64,000 nucleotides of DNA, taken from assembly GCF_018221465.1 (NCBI RefSeq), contig NZ_JAAIKR010000010.1, positions 62,001 through 126,000 of the forward strand, written 5' to 3'. Positions 27,034 through 34,332 of this stretch are shown here, one piece after another. Within the stretch, counting starts at the first letter, position 1. Every line of letters begins with the position of its first letter. The notes beneath the pieces were generated by a model. The model worked only from the letters and a program-made list of their open reading frames with translations, did not search any database and was not told the DNA's origin. This DNA is from Shewanella intestini (GTDB taxonomy: Bacteria > Pseudomonadota > Gammaproteobacteria > Enterobacterales > Shewanellaceae). Made by a program: the position numbers and the translations under genes.

Positions 27034-27702
27034 TTAATCTTGCAGCATAAATTGTTGATAATTTTCAGCCGTTAATGGCGCATTTTCAATTGAGAATGTG
27101 TCCGTACGTTGTGATTTATGAATAAGATACATATCTTCAGATCCACTCACTACGGTGAAGTAACCAATTTCGCCTTTAAGCTTGCTGGTAAACGCTTCAT
27201 TTGCAAAAGGGGTGGCATGATGAATATTTGGCATTACAGTACAGCCTAGAATGCCATGCACTGCATTTAAGTCATCTAATTTAGACGATCCCAGTTTTTG
27301 ATAAATAATTTCACCTTCACAATGCTCACGGTACTTATCGGCCATGGTATCGAGAAACCGTTCAGGATTAATGTCATTTGCTAAGCCTTTAAAACCTTGC
27401 ATGCACACCATGCCGCTCCAATCATTTAAAGATTCGTTGCCGGGAATAAATTCAGCCATGAACATATCACCTAGAATTTCATGAAAGGCCAGACGCCAGC
27501 TTGGCGGAGGAAGGAAACCAAACTGTTTTGCAAACCGGGTAAGTTGTTGAACATTTTTAGGCATTTCAACTTGTTGAATACCATCAACGTCGTTGACATC
27601 AGGCAGGGAATACGCAGGTTTTTTATCATTGGCGCTCACACAAAAAGAAGTACTTAATGTCATAAGTCCCCCGATAACGGCATAAGCTACCCATGTTTTC
27701 AT
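27034..27702 (-). CDS. Secreted protein of unknown function
   Basis: A 222-residue protein with a clear signal peptide (about residues 1-25, CVSANDK). The mature part has four cysteines (near residues 99, 129, 154 and others) that could form disulphides, and a mixed alpha/beta composition. No family recognised. It is monocistronic. Nearby regulation could not be read. Confidence 0.65.
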   Translation of the reverse strand: MKTWVAYAVIGGLMTLSTSFCVSANDKKPAYSLPDVNDVDGIQQVEMPKNVQQLTRFAKQFGFLPPPSWRLAFHEILGDMFMAEFIPGNESLNDWSGMVCMQGFKGLANDINPERFLDTMADKYREHCEGEIIYQKLGSSKLDDLNAVHGILGCTVMPNIHHATPFANEAFTSKLKGEIGYFTVVSGSEDMYLIHKSQRTDTFSIENAPLTAENYQQFMLQD

Positions 27703-27835
27703 TTGCTGCGTCCCTGTGTGCGATTTGTAACTTAACCACCGTTGAAGATGATTTAATCAATATACCCTACTGAAAATATTACAAATAAACAAATCTTTAA
27801 ATCTAGCGCTAATGTAATATAGCGTAATATTAACG

Positions 27836-28132
27836 TTAGCCTGCTAAATCGTCTTCATCAAGCTCGTCCGTCATCGCTTCAGCCGCAATCGCATCTGCTA
27901 ACGATTTCGCTTTTAAATGCTTAGCCGTTTTACGTTGATTACGTTCAACTTGTTTTGCTAAAAAGCCAGATAATGCTTCTTCGCCCCATGCTTTTGCTTC
28001 TGCTTCAGTGGCAAAACCATCATGACTTTTAGATACTACGGTTTTGGTCGCTGTCATTTTACGGGTAATTTCTGTTTTCCATGTTGATTCTAGTTTCACA
28101 ACACGAAAATCATATTTTTTACTTTTGCTCAT
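27836..28132 (-). CDS. DUF3622-type small protein
   Basis: A 98-residue highly charged soluble protein starting MSKSKKYDFRVV, with GFATEAEAKAWGEEAL in the middle and an acidic tail (TDELDEDDLAG). I associate this with DUF3622, seen in Shewanella and Vibrio. ATG 28132 follows AGGAAAG; the longer frame to 28156 is not preferred. Function unknown. Confidence 0.75.
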   Translation of the reverse strand: MSKSKKYDFRVVKLESTWKTEITRKMTATKTVVSKSHDGFATEAEAKAWGEEALSGFLAKQVERNQRKTAKHLKAKSLADAIAAEAMTDELDEDDLAG

Positions 28133-28183
28133 TTGATCTTTCCTACTACTTGCCAACAGGCATACTGAGTTGTGTATTCACAC

Positions 28184-28216
28184 AAAAAATAAAGCTTATC
28201 AACACCATTGATAAGC
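28184..28216 (-). terminator. rlhA terminator
   Basis: On the minus strand AGCTTATCA and TGATAAGCT pair around an eight-base loop, followed by TTATTTTTT. Confidence 0.65.
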
Positions 28217-28248
28217 TAAATAACGGGTCTTAACGCTTTAAATAAATA

Positions 28249-30162
28249 TTAAGACTTAACTAATTGATTTGAACCTACGATCATCATTTCGCACTTTTGG
28301 CAGTCAAAAACTAACTTCAGTTTGTCTTTGCCAATGTCTAAATGCATAGGTTCAGCTTTAATACCTTCCACTTCTTTAGGGCACAAATTAAAGCTATAAC
28401 GCAGGCAGTGCTTAGTTACCATTAATGGAGCATCATGCAACACGTTGTTTTTTTCATAGGTGTCTTCTATTTGAATCACCCCATGTTGCTGATAAAAATC
28501 ACGTGCTTGTTCATTAGCCACGTTTGATAAAAAGCTCAATGATTTTTGTGGAAAACGTGCTTCGCTATCGTGTGCCCAACGCGCAGGCCGTTGATAGCCT
28601 TCAAATCGAATTAGTGATAATTTTTCAATAGCATCACGACGCAATTCATTCACTTGTGATGCGGGTAAAAACCACACTTGCTCGGTTTGAATATTGACGT
28701 TATTCGCCACGTAATCTGTTGTGCCTAATTTAGCTAATTGTTTCTTTAAATTAGCAGCGGCTTTAGCTTGATCGTTTGCAGCAACCTTATCGCACTCTAG
28801 TTCAACGCTTGCAGCAAAACCATGGCAATCTTTTACGGTTAACATCAAGCCCGCGCTTGAGTCAGCCAGTTCAATATCCACCAGCACGTTGCGCTTTGCA
28901 GAAGGCTTATTAAGGGTAAGTTCAAACTTATGGTCAAAGTTACGGAACATCATCACCCCAACGGTTAAGTCTTTGGGCAATTCGGTAAAGTACAACACAT
29001 TGCCATCAGCACGGTTGATACGTAAACCTGAAATTTTGTCATCCGATAGCCGCTGCGACTCGAAATGCTCAACGAAATAACATAAACCGTCACCGTTATT
29101 GAATACGATATCTTTGCCACTTTCACGCGTGTCTATTTCAATAAAATCTTTACCCATACGTTTAATTCGGCCAATTTTTTCACCAATAAACTTTGGCGAA
29201 CTAAAATGCTCAATGGTTTGGGTACGCTCAGTAACAAAATAATCAGTTTTACCACGGTTAAAGCTCTTGTCAGGATCGGGAGTGAAATTAAATTCACAAC
29301 GCCCATGCGACATAGACTCTAGGTCTTCTCTGCTATCGATAATAGCATCAAGTTGCTGGCGATAATGCGCAGTCACATTCTTCACGTAACTAATGTCTTT
29401 TAAGCGCCCTTCTATCTTAAAGGAGCTCACACCAGCATCAATTAATGCTTCTAAATTATTGGTTTGGTTATTATCTTTAAGGGATAACAAATGCTGGTTC
29501 TGGGCTAAGACCTCGCCTTCTCGAGTCGAGAGATTACAAGGTAAACGGCACATTTGTGAACACTCACCACGATTAGCGCTACGATTAGAAAACGCATGGC
29601 TTAAGTTACACAAGCCGCTGTAACTGACACACAAGGCACCATGAATAAAATATTCCAGCTTCATTTGTGTGCTTTGGGCGATATCTTTAATTTGCGGTAA
29701 GTTTAATTCACGCGCCAATACTACCTGAGAAAAACCCACTTGTTCTAAAAACACAGACTTTTCAGGCGTGCGGTTATCCATTTGGGTGCTGGCATGTAAC
29801 GCAATAGGCGGTAAATCCAGTTGCAAGATACCCATGTCTTGAATAATTAACGCATCAACACCGCCATGATATAAATCCCAAATTAAGGCTTGTGCAGCTT
29901 CAATTTCGTGGTCCATTAAAATGGTGTTTAACGCCACGAATACTTGTGCATGGTAGGTATGGGCAAAGCTTGCTAAGCGGGCAATATCTTCGACACTGTT
30001 GCCTGCATTATGACGCGCCCCAAAAGCAGGGCCGCCAATATAGACAGCATCAGCACCATGGCGAATAGCTTCAATGCCAAAGTCAGCATTTTTAGCAGGC
30101 GCTAATAATTCTAATTGACGCTTTTTAGATGCAACGGGGTTAAAAATATCGACAGCAGCCAT
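28249..30162 (-). CDS. rlhA: U32-family 23S rRNA C2501 hydroxylation protein
   Basis: Peptidase-U32-type protein of 637 residues, the size of RlhA (YdcP), which is needed for 5-hydroxycytidine 2501 in 23S rRNA. The U32 signature is present (EYFIHGALCVSYSGLCNLS), followed by the cysteine cluster RGECSQMCRLPC expected to hold an Fe-S cluster. The first about 300 residues form the TIM-barrel-like U32 domain; the C-terminal half includes a further Cys pair (FDCQKCEMM). The shorter TrhP/YegQ paralogues (about 450 residues) are excluded by length. Single gene. Confidence 0.9.
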   Translation of the reverse strand: MAAVDIFNPVASKKRQLELLAPAKNADFGIEAIRHGADAVYIGGPAFGARHNAGNSVEDIARLASFAHTYHAQVFVALNTILMDHEIEAAQALIWDLYHGGVDALIIQDMGILQLDLPPIALHASTQMDNRTPEKSVFLEQVGFSQVVLARELNLPQIKDIAQSTQMKLEYFIHGALCVSYSGLCNLSHAFSNRSANRGECSQMCRLPCNLSTREGEVLAQNQHLLSLKDNNQTNNLEALIDAGVSSFKIEGRLKDISYVKNVTAHYRQQLDAIIDSREDLESMSHGRCEFNFTPDPDKSFNRGKTDYFVTERTQTIEHFSSPKFIGEKIGRIKRMGKDFIEIDTRESGKDIVFNNGDGLCYFVEHFESQRLSDDKISGLRINRADGNVLYFTELPKDLTVGVMMFRNFDHKFELTLNKPSAKRNVLVDIELADSSAGLMLTVKDCHGFAASVELECDKVAANDQAKAAANLKKQLAKLGTTDYVANNVNIQTEQVWFLPASQVNELRRDAIEKLSLIRFEGYQRPARWAHDSEARFPQKSLSFLSNVANEQARDFYQQHGVIQIEDTYEKNNVLHDAPLMVTKHCLRYSFNLCPKEVEGIKAEPMHLDIGKDKLKLVFDCQKCEMMIVGSNQLVKS

Positions 30163-30193
30163 AGAGTAGTTTCATTTATTCAATAAGATAAAA

Positions 30194-30226
30194 AAGTGCG
30201 CCAACAGTATATTGTTGGCGCACTTC
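30194..30226 (-). terminator. Terminator of the phosphoribosyltransferase gene
   Basis: On the minus strand AAGTGCGCCAACA pairs with TGTTGGCGCACTT, followed by TTTT. Confidence 0.85.
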
Positions 30227-30270
30227 AACCGATAAGGTAATTTTAACAAAGTTGAGTTAAAAATACTCGA

Positions 30271-30831
30271 TTAGATGAATAATTCTTGAATATTCTTAAA
30301 GTCAGACTTTCCGTTAGCAATCTCTTCAGGGTTCAAACCCGACACTTCATGTGGGAACACTAACCAATCATCTGACTCATGAATGTAATAGTCAGGCTTC
30401 AATGTCACCTTGGTATTGTTCGGTTTGTAATAAGGGCAAGCGATACGTATATCGGTGGGTACGTTTAAGCGCATAAATTTAGTCAGTTTAGCAATAAGCG
30501 CGTCAACACTACGACCTGAATCAAACACGTCATCTACGATTAACAGTCCGTCATTGGCATTGGCATTTTCAATAATGTAATGAAGGCCGTGAACTTTGAT
30601 GTTTTTATCTTGCTGATCAATGCCATAGTAAGAAGATGTTCGAACAGCTATATGGTCAGTTTCAACTTTTTTAAAATCAAAAAATTCTTGTACTGCAATA
30701 CCAATTGGAGCACCACCACGCCAGATACCAACAATAAACTGTGGTCTAAATCCACTTTCGTAAACCTGAGAGGCTAACCTGAATGAATCTTCAAGTAACT
30801 CTTGAGCGCTAATATAGTGTTTCTCTGACAT
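30271..30831 (-). CDS. Phosphoribosyltransferase family protein
   Basis: A 186-residue type I PRTase. The PRPP-binding signature LLIVDDVFDSGRS (near residues 95-107) and an N-terminal FIVGIWRGGAPIG loop are intact. It resembles hypoxanthine/guanine-type enzymes but the base specificity cannot be read. ATG 30831 with AGGGGGT upstream is preferred to the longer frame starting at 30903. Confidence 0.85.
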   Translation of the reverse strand: MSEKHYISAQELLEDSFRLASQVYESGFRPQFIVGIWRGGAPIGIAVQEFFDFKKVETDHIAVRTSSYYGIDQQDKNIKVHGLHYIIENANANDGLLIVDDVFDSGRSVDALIAKLTKFMRLNVPTDIRIACPYYKPNNTKVTLKPDYYIHESDDWLVFPHEVSGLNPEEIANGKSDFKNIQELFI

Positions 30832-31160
30832 TGGTATACCCCCTAAATTTTGTGCGGCAGATTCTATATTAAAATGTTGTGGTTTACTGCAGATATAGGT
30901 CAAAAAAACAATAAAAAATTAGACGTTATTATCATTTTATCTTATACCTCTAATGGCCTAATTAATTTGTTTTACGCTGACTTAGCCTGAGTAATTAATA
31001 CTTTCCGGTGAATTGAGGTAAAAGCTCACCCTTTATCACTCTCTTAGTGTAGATTAGCTTTGAACGTTAGCGATGACTAAAGTAGCGATTAATCACTACA
31101 ACTTTTTAATGATAATAACGAGTCTGCACTCAATAATAATAACAACATGGAATGGATATC

Positions 31161-32582
31161 ATGGCACAAGCTCACCCGTTAGCACTCCCGCTTCTTAATA
31201 TACATGCCAAAGGGGGTTATACGGTCACATTGGAAATTGGCAGTGAGAAGGCAAAAGTCAATTTAATCGTAGACAGCGGCAGCAGTACCTTAGTTGTAGG
31301 ACAATTAGCTTATCACCCCGAGCAAGATCAATCTCTCACCGCCACGACCTTTGCTCAAGAAATTCGCTATGGCATTGGTGGTTGGGATGGTCCAGTCGTC
31401 CATACCGATGTCACCATCGGTAACACGGCTTTTGCCATCACTTTAGAACAATGCCCTGTCGCTGTCGTGTCATCACTTGAACAACGTGAAACGTTTGGCG
31501 GCGCAAATGGCATTTTAGGGCTGGCTTACCATCAACTCAATCCCAGTTATGATCTTGAAAAATACCTTATTGAACACCGTATTACCCCAGCAAAAACATT
31601 CCCTTGGCCTTTTTCTGATGCTGGTAGTGTTCACCATGGCGATGGACAAACACCCTTTAGCAGCCACGATCTTGCCCGCTTCAAAGCTTTTTTAAAAGAC
31701 CATCCAGAGCAAGACATCTTGCCTTACTTTACCGAACTAGAAACCCAAGGTTTATGTGCTAATAAATTTGCATTTTATTCGCAACGAAGCAGCATTCATA
31801 TGGCAACTGAGCAACCAACCAAAGCAGTATTAGCCGCTGATCCATTAAACCAAGGTTGGTTAATCTTAGGGGGGGGTAAAGAACAAACGCATTTATATCA
31901 AGGCGAGTTTCAACATATAAAGGTCGAACATGAGGTTCATTACAATGTCACATTGTTAGGAATTAAAGTCGCAGGCTTTGAACTCATACAAGCGGCCCCT
32001 CTAAAGCCTGAATATCAGCATTTTTTAACCAATGGCATTGTTGATACCGGTGTCAGCGGCATTATGTTAACCGACGTATTATTTAATGGTCTCAAACAAA
32101 ACCTGGCGCAATTAGCCCAAAAGCAACTAAGCCAATCTTCCGCTTCTATCACGCCACCCCAAGATTTTATCGCACTTATTGACCCATTTAGCGATCTCGA
32201 CGCTCAAGACGTTGGCATTGACATGGATAAGCTCGACTTAAGTTTATGGCCAGATATTGAATTTGTATTTGCAGGACATGCCGAGTGTGATGGCACCCCA
32301 CACAATGATCATCTTGACGGTCATCATCATGACCCTCACGACCCACAGCCGATGACGCTCATCTGTAAACCACATGATTACTGGCAACTTAATAGCCCCA
32401 TTAAAGGAAAAGCCTGCTTTAAAATCATTGGGAAGCTGGCTAACTGGGCTAATCAAACCTTAGTCGGCTTACCTTTATTGAATAATTATTATGTGATTTT
32501 TGACCGAGAAGAGCACGGTTCTGGGGTGATTCGCTTTGCAGAACAAAAACCACCACAACACAATTCGACCACGCCAATATGA
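31161..32582 (+). CDS. Pepsin-like aspartic protease (A1 family, shewasin type)
   Basis: A 473-residue bacterial pepsin homologue. Both catalytic motifs are intact: VDSGSSTLVVG (Asp38) and VDTGVSG (Asp295). The flap tyrosine is Tyr70 in RYGIGGWDG. There is no signal peptide or propeptide, so it should be cytoplasmic and made without zymogen; I recall the same for shewasin D. A histidine/aspartate-rich insertion at about residues 373-393 (DHLDGHHHDPHD) may bind metal. ATG 31161 was chosen over ATG 31152. The stop overlaps the GNAT gene by 4 bases (ATGA), and the borosin genes follow, so it heads a five-gene operon. Peptide maturation is a plausible but unproven role. Family known in Shewanella; rare in bacteria overall. 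Confidence 0.92.
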   Translation: MAQAHPLALPLLNIHAKGGYTVTLEIGSEKAKVNLIVDSGSSTLVVGQLAYHPEQDQSLTATTFAQEIRYGIGGWDGPVVHTDVTIGNTAFAITLEQCPVAVVSSLEQRETFGGANGILGLAYHQLNPSYDLEKYLIEHRITPAKTFPWPFSDAGSVHHGDGQTPFSSHDLARFKAFLKDHPEQDILPYFTELETQGLCANKFAFYSQRSSIHMATEQPTKAVLAADPLNQGWLILGGGKEQTHLYQGEFQHIKVEHEVHYNVTLLGIKVAGFELIQAAPLKPEYQHFLTNGIVDTGVSGIMLTDVLFNGLKQNLAQLAQKQLSQSSASITPPQDFIALIDPFSDLDAQDVGIDMDKLDLSLWPDIEFVFAGHAECDGTPHNDHLDGHHHDPHDPQPMTLICKPHDYWQLNSPIKGKACFKIIGKLANWANQTLVGLPLLNNYYVIFDREEHGSGVIRFAEQKPPQHNSTTPI

Positions 32583-33136
32583 ACGTCAATTTTACCAGCG
32601 AAACCTTATCGATGCATTTAATCAGCCAGGGGGAGTTTGAGCTATTTAGCATGCTTTACAGCAACCCAAAAACCATGCGAAAAATTTGTCAGCCCTTTTC
32701 AAAGCAGCAAATAAATGCGGCATTTAACCTTGCGCTTAACAAAACGGTCGATCAAGCGACCCCCTATTGGATGTGGGTAATAAAACACAATGGCGACGCC
32801 ATAGGGTTACAAAGTTTAGGCATGAGAAAACCACACGCTCAGTTCGCCGATATTGGCTTAATGTTATTACAACATGCTAATGGAAAAAGCCATGCCATCA
32901 ATGCCACCGTCGCGTTAATGTCAGTCGGATTTAAGCTTCTTGGATTTTCGCGTATTTATGCCGATTTTGACTCAACCAATCTCGCAACCAAGCGCATCAC
33001 TAAGCGGCTCAATTTTATTATTGAATCTAACGAAACTCAGGATAAACACGCCCCAAAAGTACAAAAAACGACCACTTGTTATGTTGAAGCTGAAAATTGG
33101 CAATTTCCGCTGCCCAAAACCAACAACAACTGTTAA
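32579..33136 (+). CDS. GNAT-family N-acetyltransferase
   Basis: A 185-residue RimJ/RimL-type acetyltransferase: IGLQSLGMRKPHAQFADIGLM holds the central strands, and NATVALMSVGFKLLGFSRIYADFDSTNLATKRITKRLNF matches the C-terminal AcCoA-binding half. The usual Q/RxxGxG/A loop is degenerate (QHANGKSHA). It could acetylate a peptide N terminus or a small molecule. It is translationally coupled to the protease upstream and lies 45 bases before the borosin methyltransferase, so a tailoring or self-protection role is possible. Inference only. Confidence 0.82.
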   Translation: MNVNFTSETLSMHLISQGEFELFSMLYSNPKTMRKICQPFSKQQINAAFNLALNKTVDQATPYWMWVIKHNGDAIGLQSLGMRKPHAQFADIGLMLLQHANGKSHAINATVALMSVGFKLLGFSRIYADFDSTNLATKRITKRLNFIIESNETQDKHAPKVQKTTTCYVEAENWQFPLPKTNNNC

Positions 33137-33181
33137 ATTAACGTAAAAAACAATAACAATCATTTACACAGGTATCACGTA

Positions 33182-33979
33182 ATGAAGGGAAGTTTAGTTT
33201 GCGTAGGGCTTGGGATGACATTAGGCGCTCATATAAGCCCCATCAGTCAAAGTTACATTGAAAATGCTGATGTGGTATTTAGTGGCGTATCCAATGCTAT
33301 CGTTGGAGTGTGGTTAGAAGAAATGCACCCAGACGTTCGTAGCTTACAGCCCTTTTATCAACAAGGTAAATCACGCAATACAACTTACCAACAAATGGTC
33401 GATGCCATGTTGGAACAAGTGAGATTAGGAAAAAAAGTCGTCGGCGCGTTTTATGGCCATCCTGGCGTCTTTGCTAAGGCACCACATGTGGCAATTGAAA
33501 CAGCGAAAAAAGAAGGCTTTAGTGCACAAATGCTACCAGGGATATCCGCCGAAGATTGCCTGTTTGCTGATTTAGGTATCGACCCAGGTAAAGTTGGCTG
33601 TCAGCATTATGAAGCCAGTCAATTTATGTTTTATCAACGCGTTATAGACCCTTCAGCTTATTTAATCTTATGGCAAGTTGGCATTGCAGGAGACAAATCC
33701 TTAGCGCGTTTTGAAACCACTCAAGCTCACAGGCAACTGTTAGTAGAACTGTTACTTGAAACCTACCCAGCCACTCACCAGGTTATTTTATATGAAGCTG
33801 CGGTACTGCCGATTGACCGTGTCCGCCAACAGTATGTTGCCTTAGACGCATTGGCTGAAACCGACATGTTCCAACACACAACCCTCGTCGTCCCGCCTTG
33901 TCAAAGCATGCAAAAGAACACGCTCATGCTGGAACGGTTAGCCTCATTAGAAAAAAGTTTACTCAACCACACAAGCTAA
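33182..33979 (+). CDS. sonM: Borosin alpha-N-methyltransferase (SonM-like)
   Basis: A 265-residue member of the tetrapyrrole-methylase fold that in borosin pathways methylates backbone amides of a partner peptide with SAM. The N-terminal GSLVCVGLG, AFYGHPGVF (residues 89-97) and PGISAEDCLFADLGIDPG segments form the SAM site. The borosin-specific loop is YQQGKSRNTTYQQM (Tyr59, Arg65 and Tyr69 correspond to the residues that activate the amide in OphMA/SonM). ASQFMFYQRVIDPSAYLILWQ also matches SonM as I recall it. As in Shewanella oneidensis it is a split system: the precursor is a separate gene 62 bases downstream. This rules out the porphyrin branch (CysG/CobA), whose signatures are lacking. 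Confidence 0.92.
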   Translation: MKGSLVCVGLGMTLGAHISPISQSYIENADVVFSGVSNAIVGVWLEEMHPDVRSLQPFYQQGKSRNTTYQQMVDAMLEQVRLGKKVVGAFYGHPGVFAKAPHVAIETAKKEGFSAQMLPGISAEDCLFADLGIDPGKVGCQHYEASQFMFYQRVIDPSAYLILWQVGIAGDKSLARFETTQAHRQLLVELLLETYPATHQVILYEAAVLPIDRVRQQYVALDALAETDMFQHTTLVVPPCQSMQKNTLMLERLASLEKSLLNHTS

Positions 33980-33996
33980 TTATAGCTTAACGACAT

Positions 33997-34022
33997 TTGC
34001 AAATTATATGTTGGATTTGCAA
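33997..34022 (+). other. Stem-loop between methyltransferase and precursor genes
   Basis: TTGCAAAT at 33997-34004 pairs with ATTTGCAA at 34015-34022 around a 10-base loop. There is no T-run, so it is unlikely to be a full terminator. It may stabilise or trim the mRNA and change the ratio of precursor to enzyme. AAGGAG at 34031-34036 follows. Confidence 0.55.
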
Positions 34023-34041
34023 TTATATTTAAGGAGAAAAT

Positions 34042-34311
34042 ATGTCAAATATCATTCAATTACTTGCCCGTATGGGGCAAGATTCACAGCTGCAAAACCA
34101 AGCTGAACTCACAACCGCGGTCAATCAAGCGCAGATTACAACCGAACTAAAAGCGGCACTTCTGCAGCAAGATGTGCACGCCTTAGAAAAACAACTCGAT
34201 ATTTGCCCTGATGTGGTATGCATTATGGTGCCTGCAGAAGACGACAAGCCGGATGAAAATCAAGACAAAACGCCTGAGTCAGAGACACCACAAATACAAC
34301 TTAGTGCATAA
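34042..34311 (+). CDS. sonA: Borosin precursor peptide (SonA-like)
   Basis: An 89-residue peptide. Residues 1-53 form a helical leader (IIQLLARMGQDSQLQNQAEL...), where the MGQDSQL word parallels LGQDAQL of SonA as I recall it. The hydrophobic stretch CPDVVCIMVPAEDD (residues 55-68) is the likely methylated core. A 21-residue charged tail (DKPDENQDKTPE...) follows. It sits immediately after the methyltransferase gene with its own strong AAGGAG site, as in known split borosins. The core residues VVCIMV differ from the recalled SonA core, so the methylation pattern should be new. The two cysteines in the core are unusual. No other peptide-like gene is nearby. Confidence 0.85.
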   Translation: MSNIIQLLARMGQDSQLQNQAELTTAVNQAQITTELKAALLQQDVHALEKQLDICPDVVCIMVPAEDDKPDENQDKTPESETPQIQLSA

Positions 34312-34332
34312 ATGATAAGGGTAAAGATAAAA

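Noticed and set aside
33182-33979. Uroporphyrinogen/cobalt-precorrin methylase as identity of the SAM enzyme, given the B12 theme nearby
   Set aside because: The YxxGKxRxxTYxxM loop and the adjacent precursor gene point to the borosin branch; porphyrin-branch signatures are missing.
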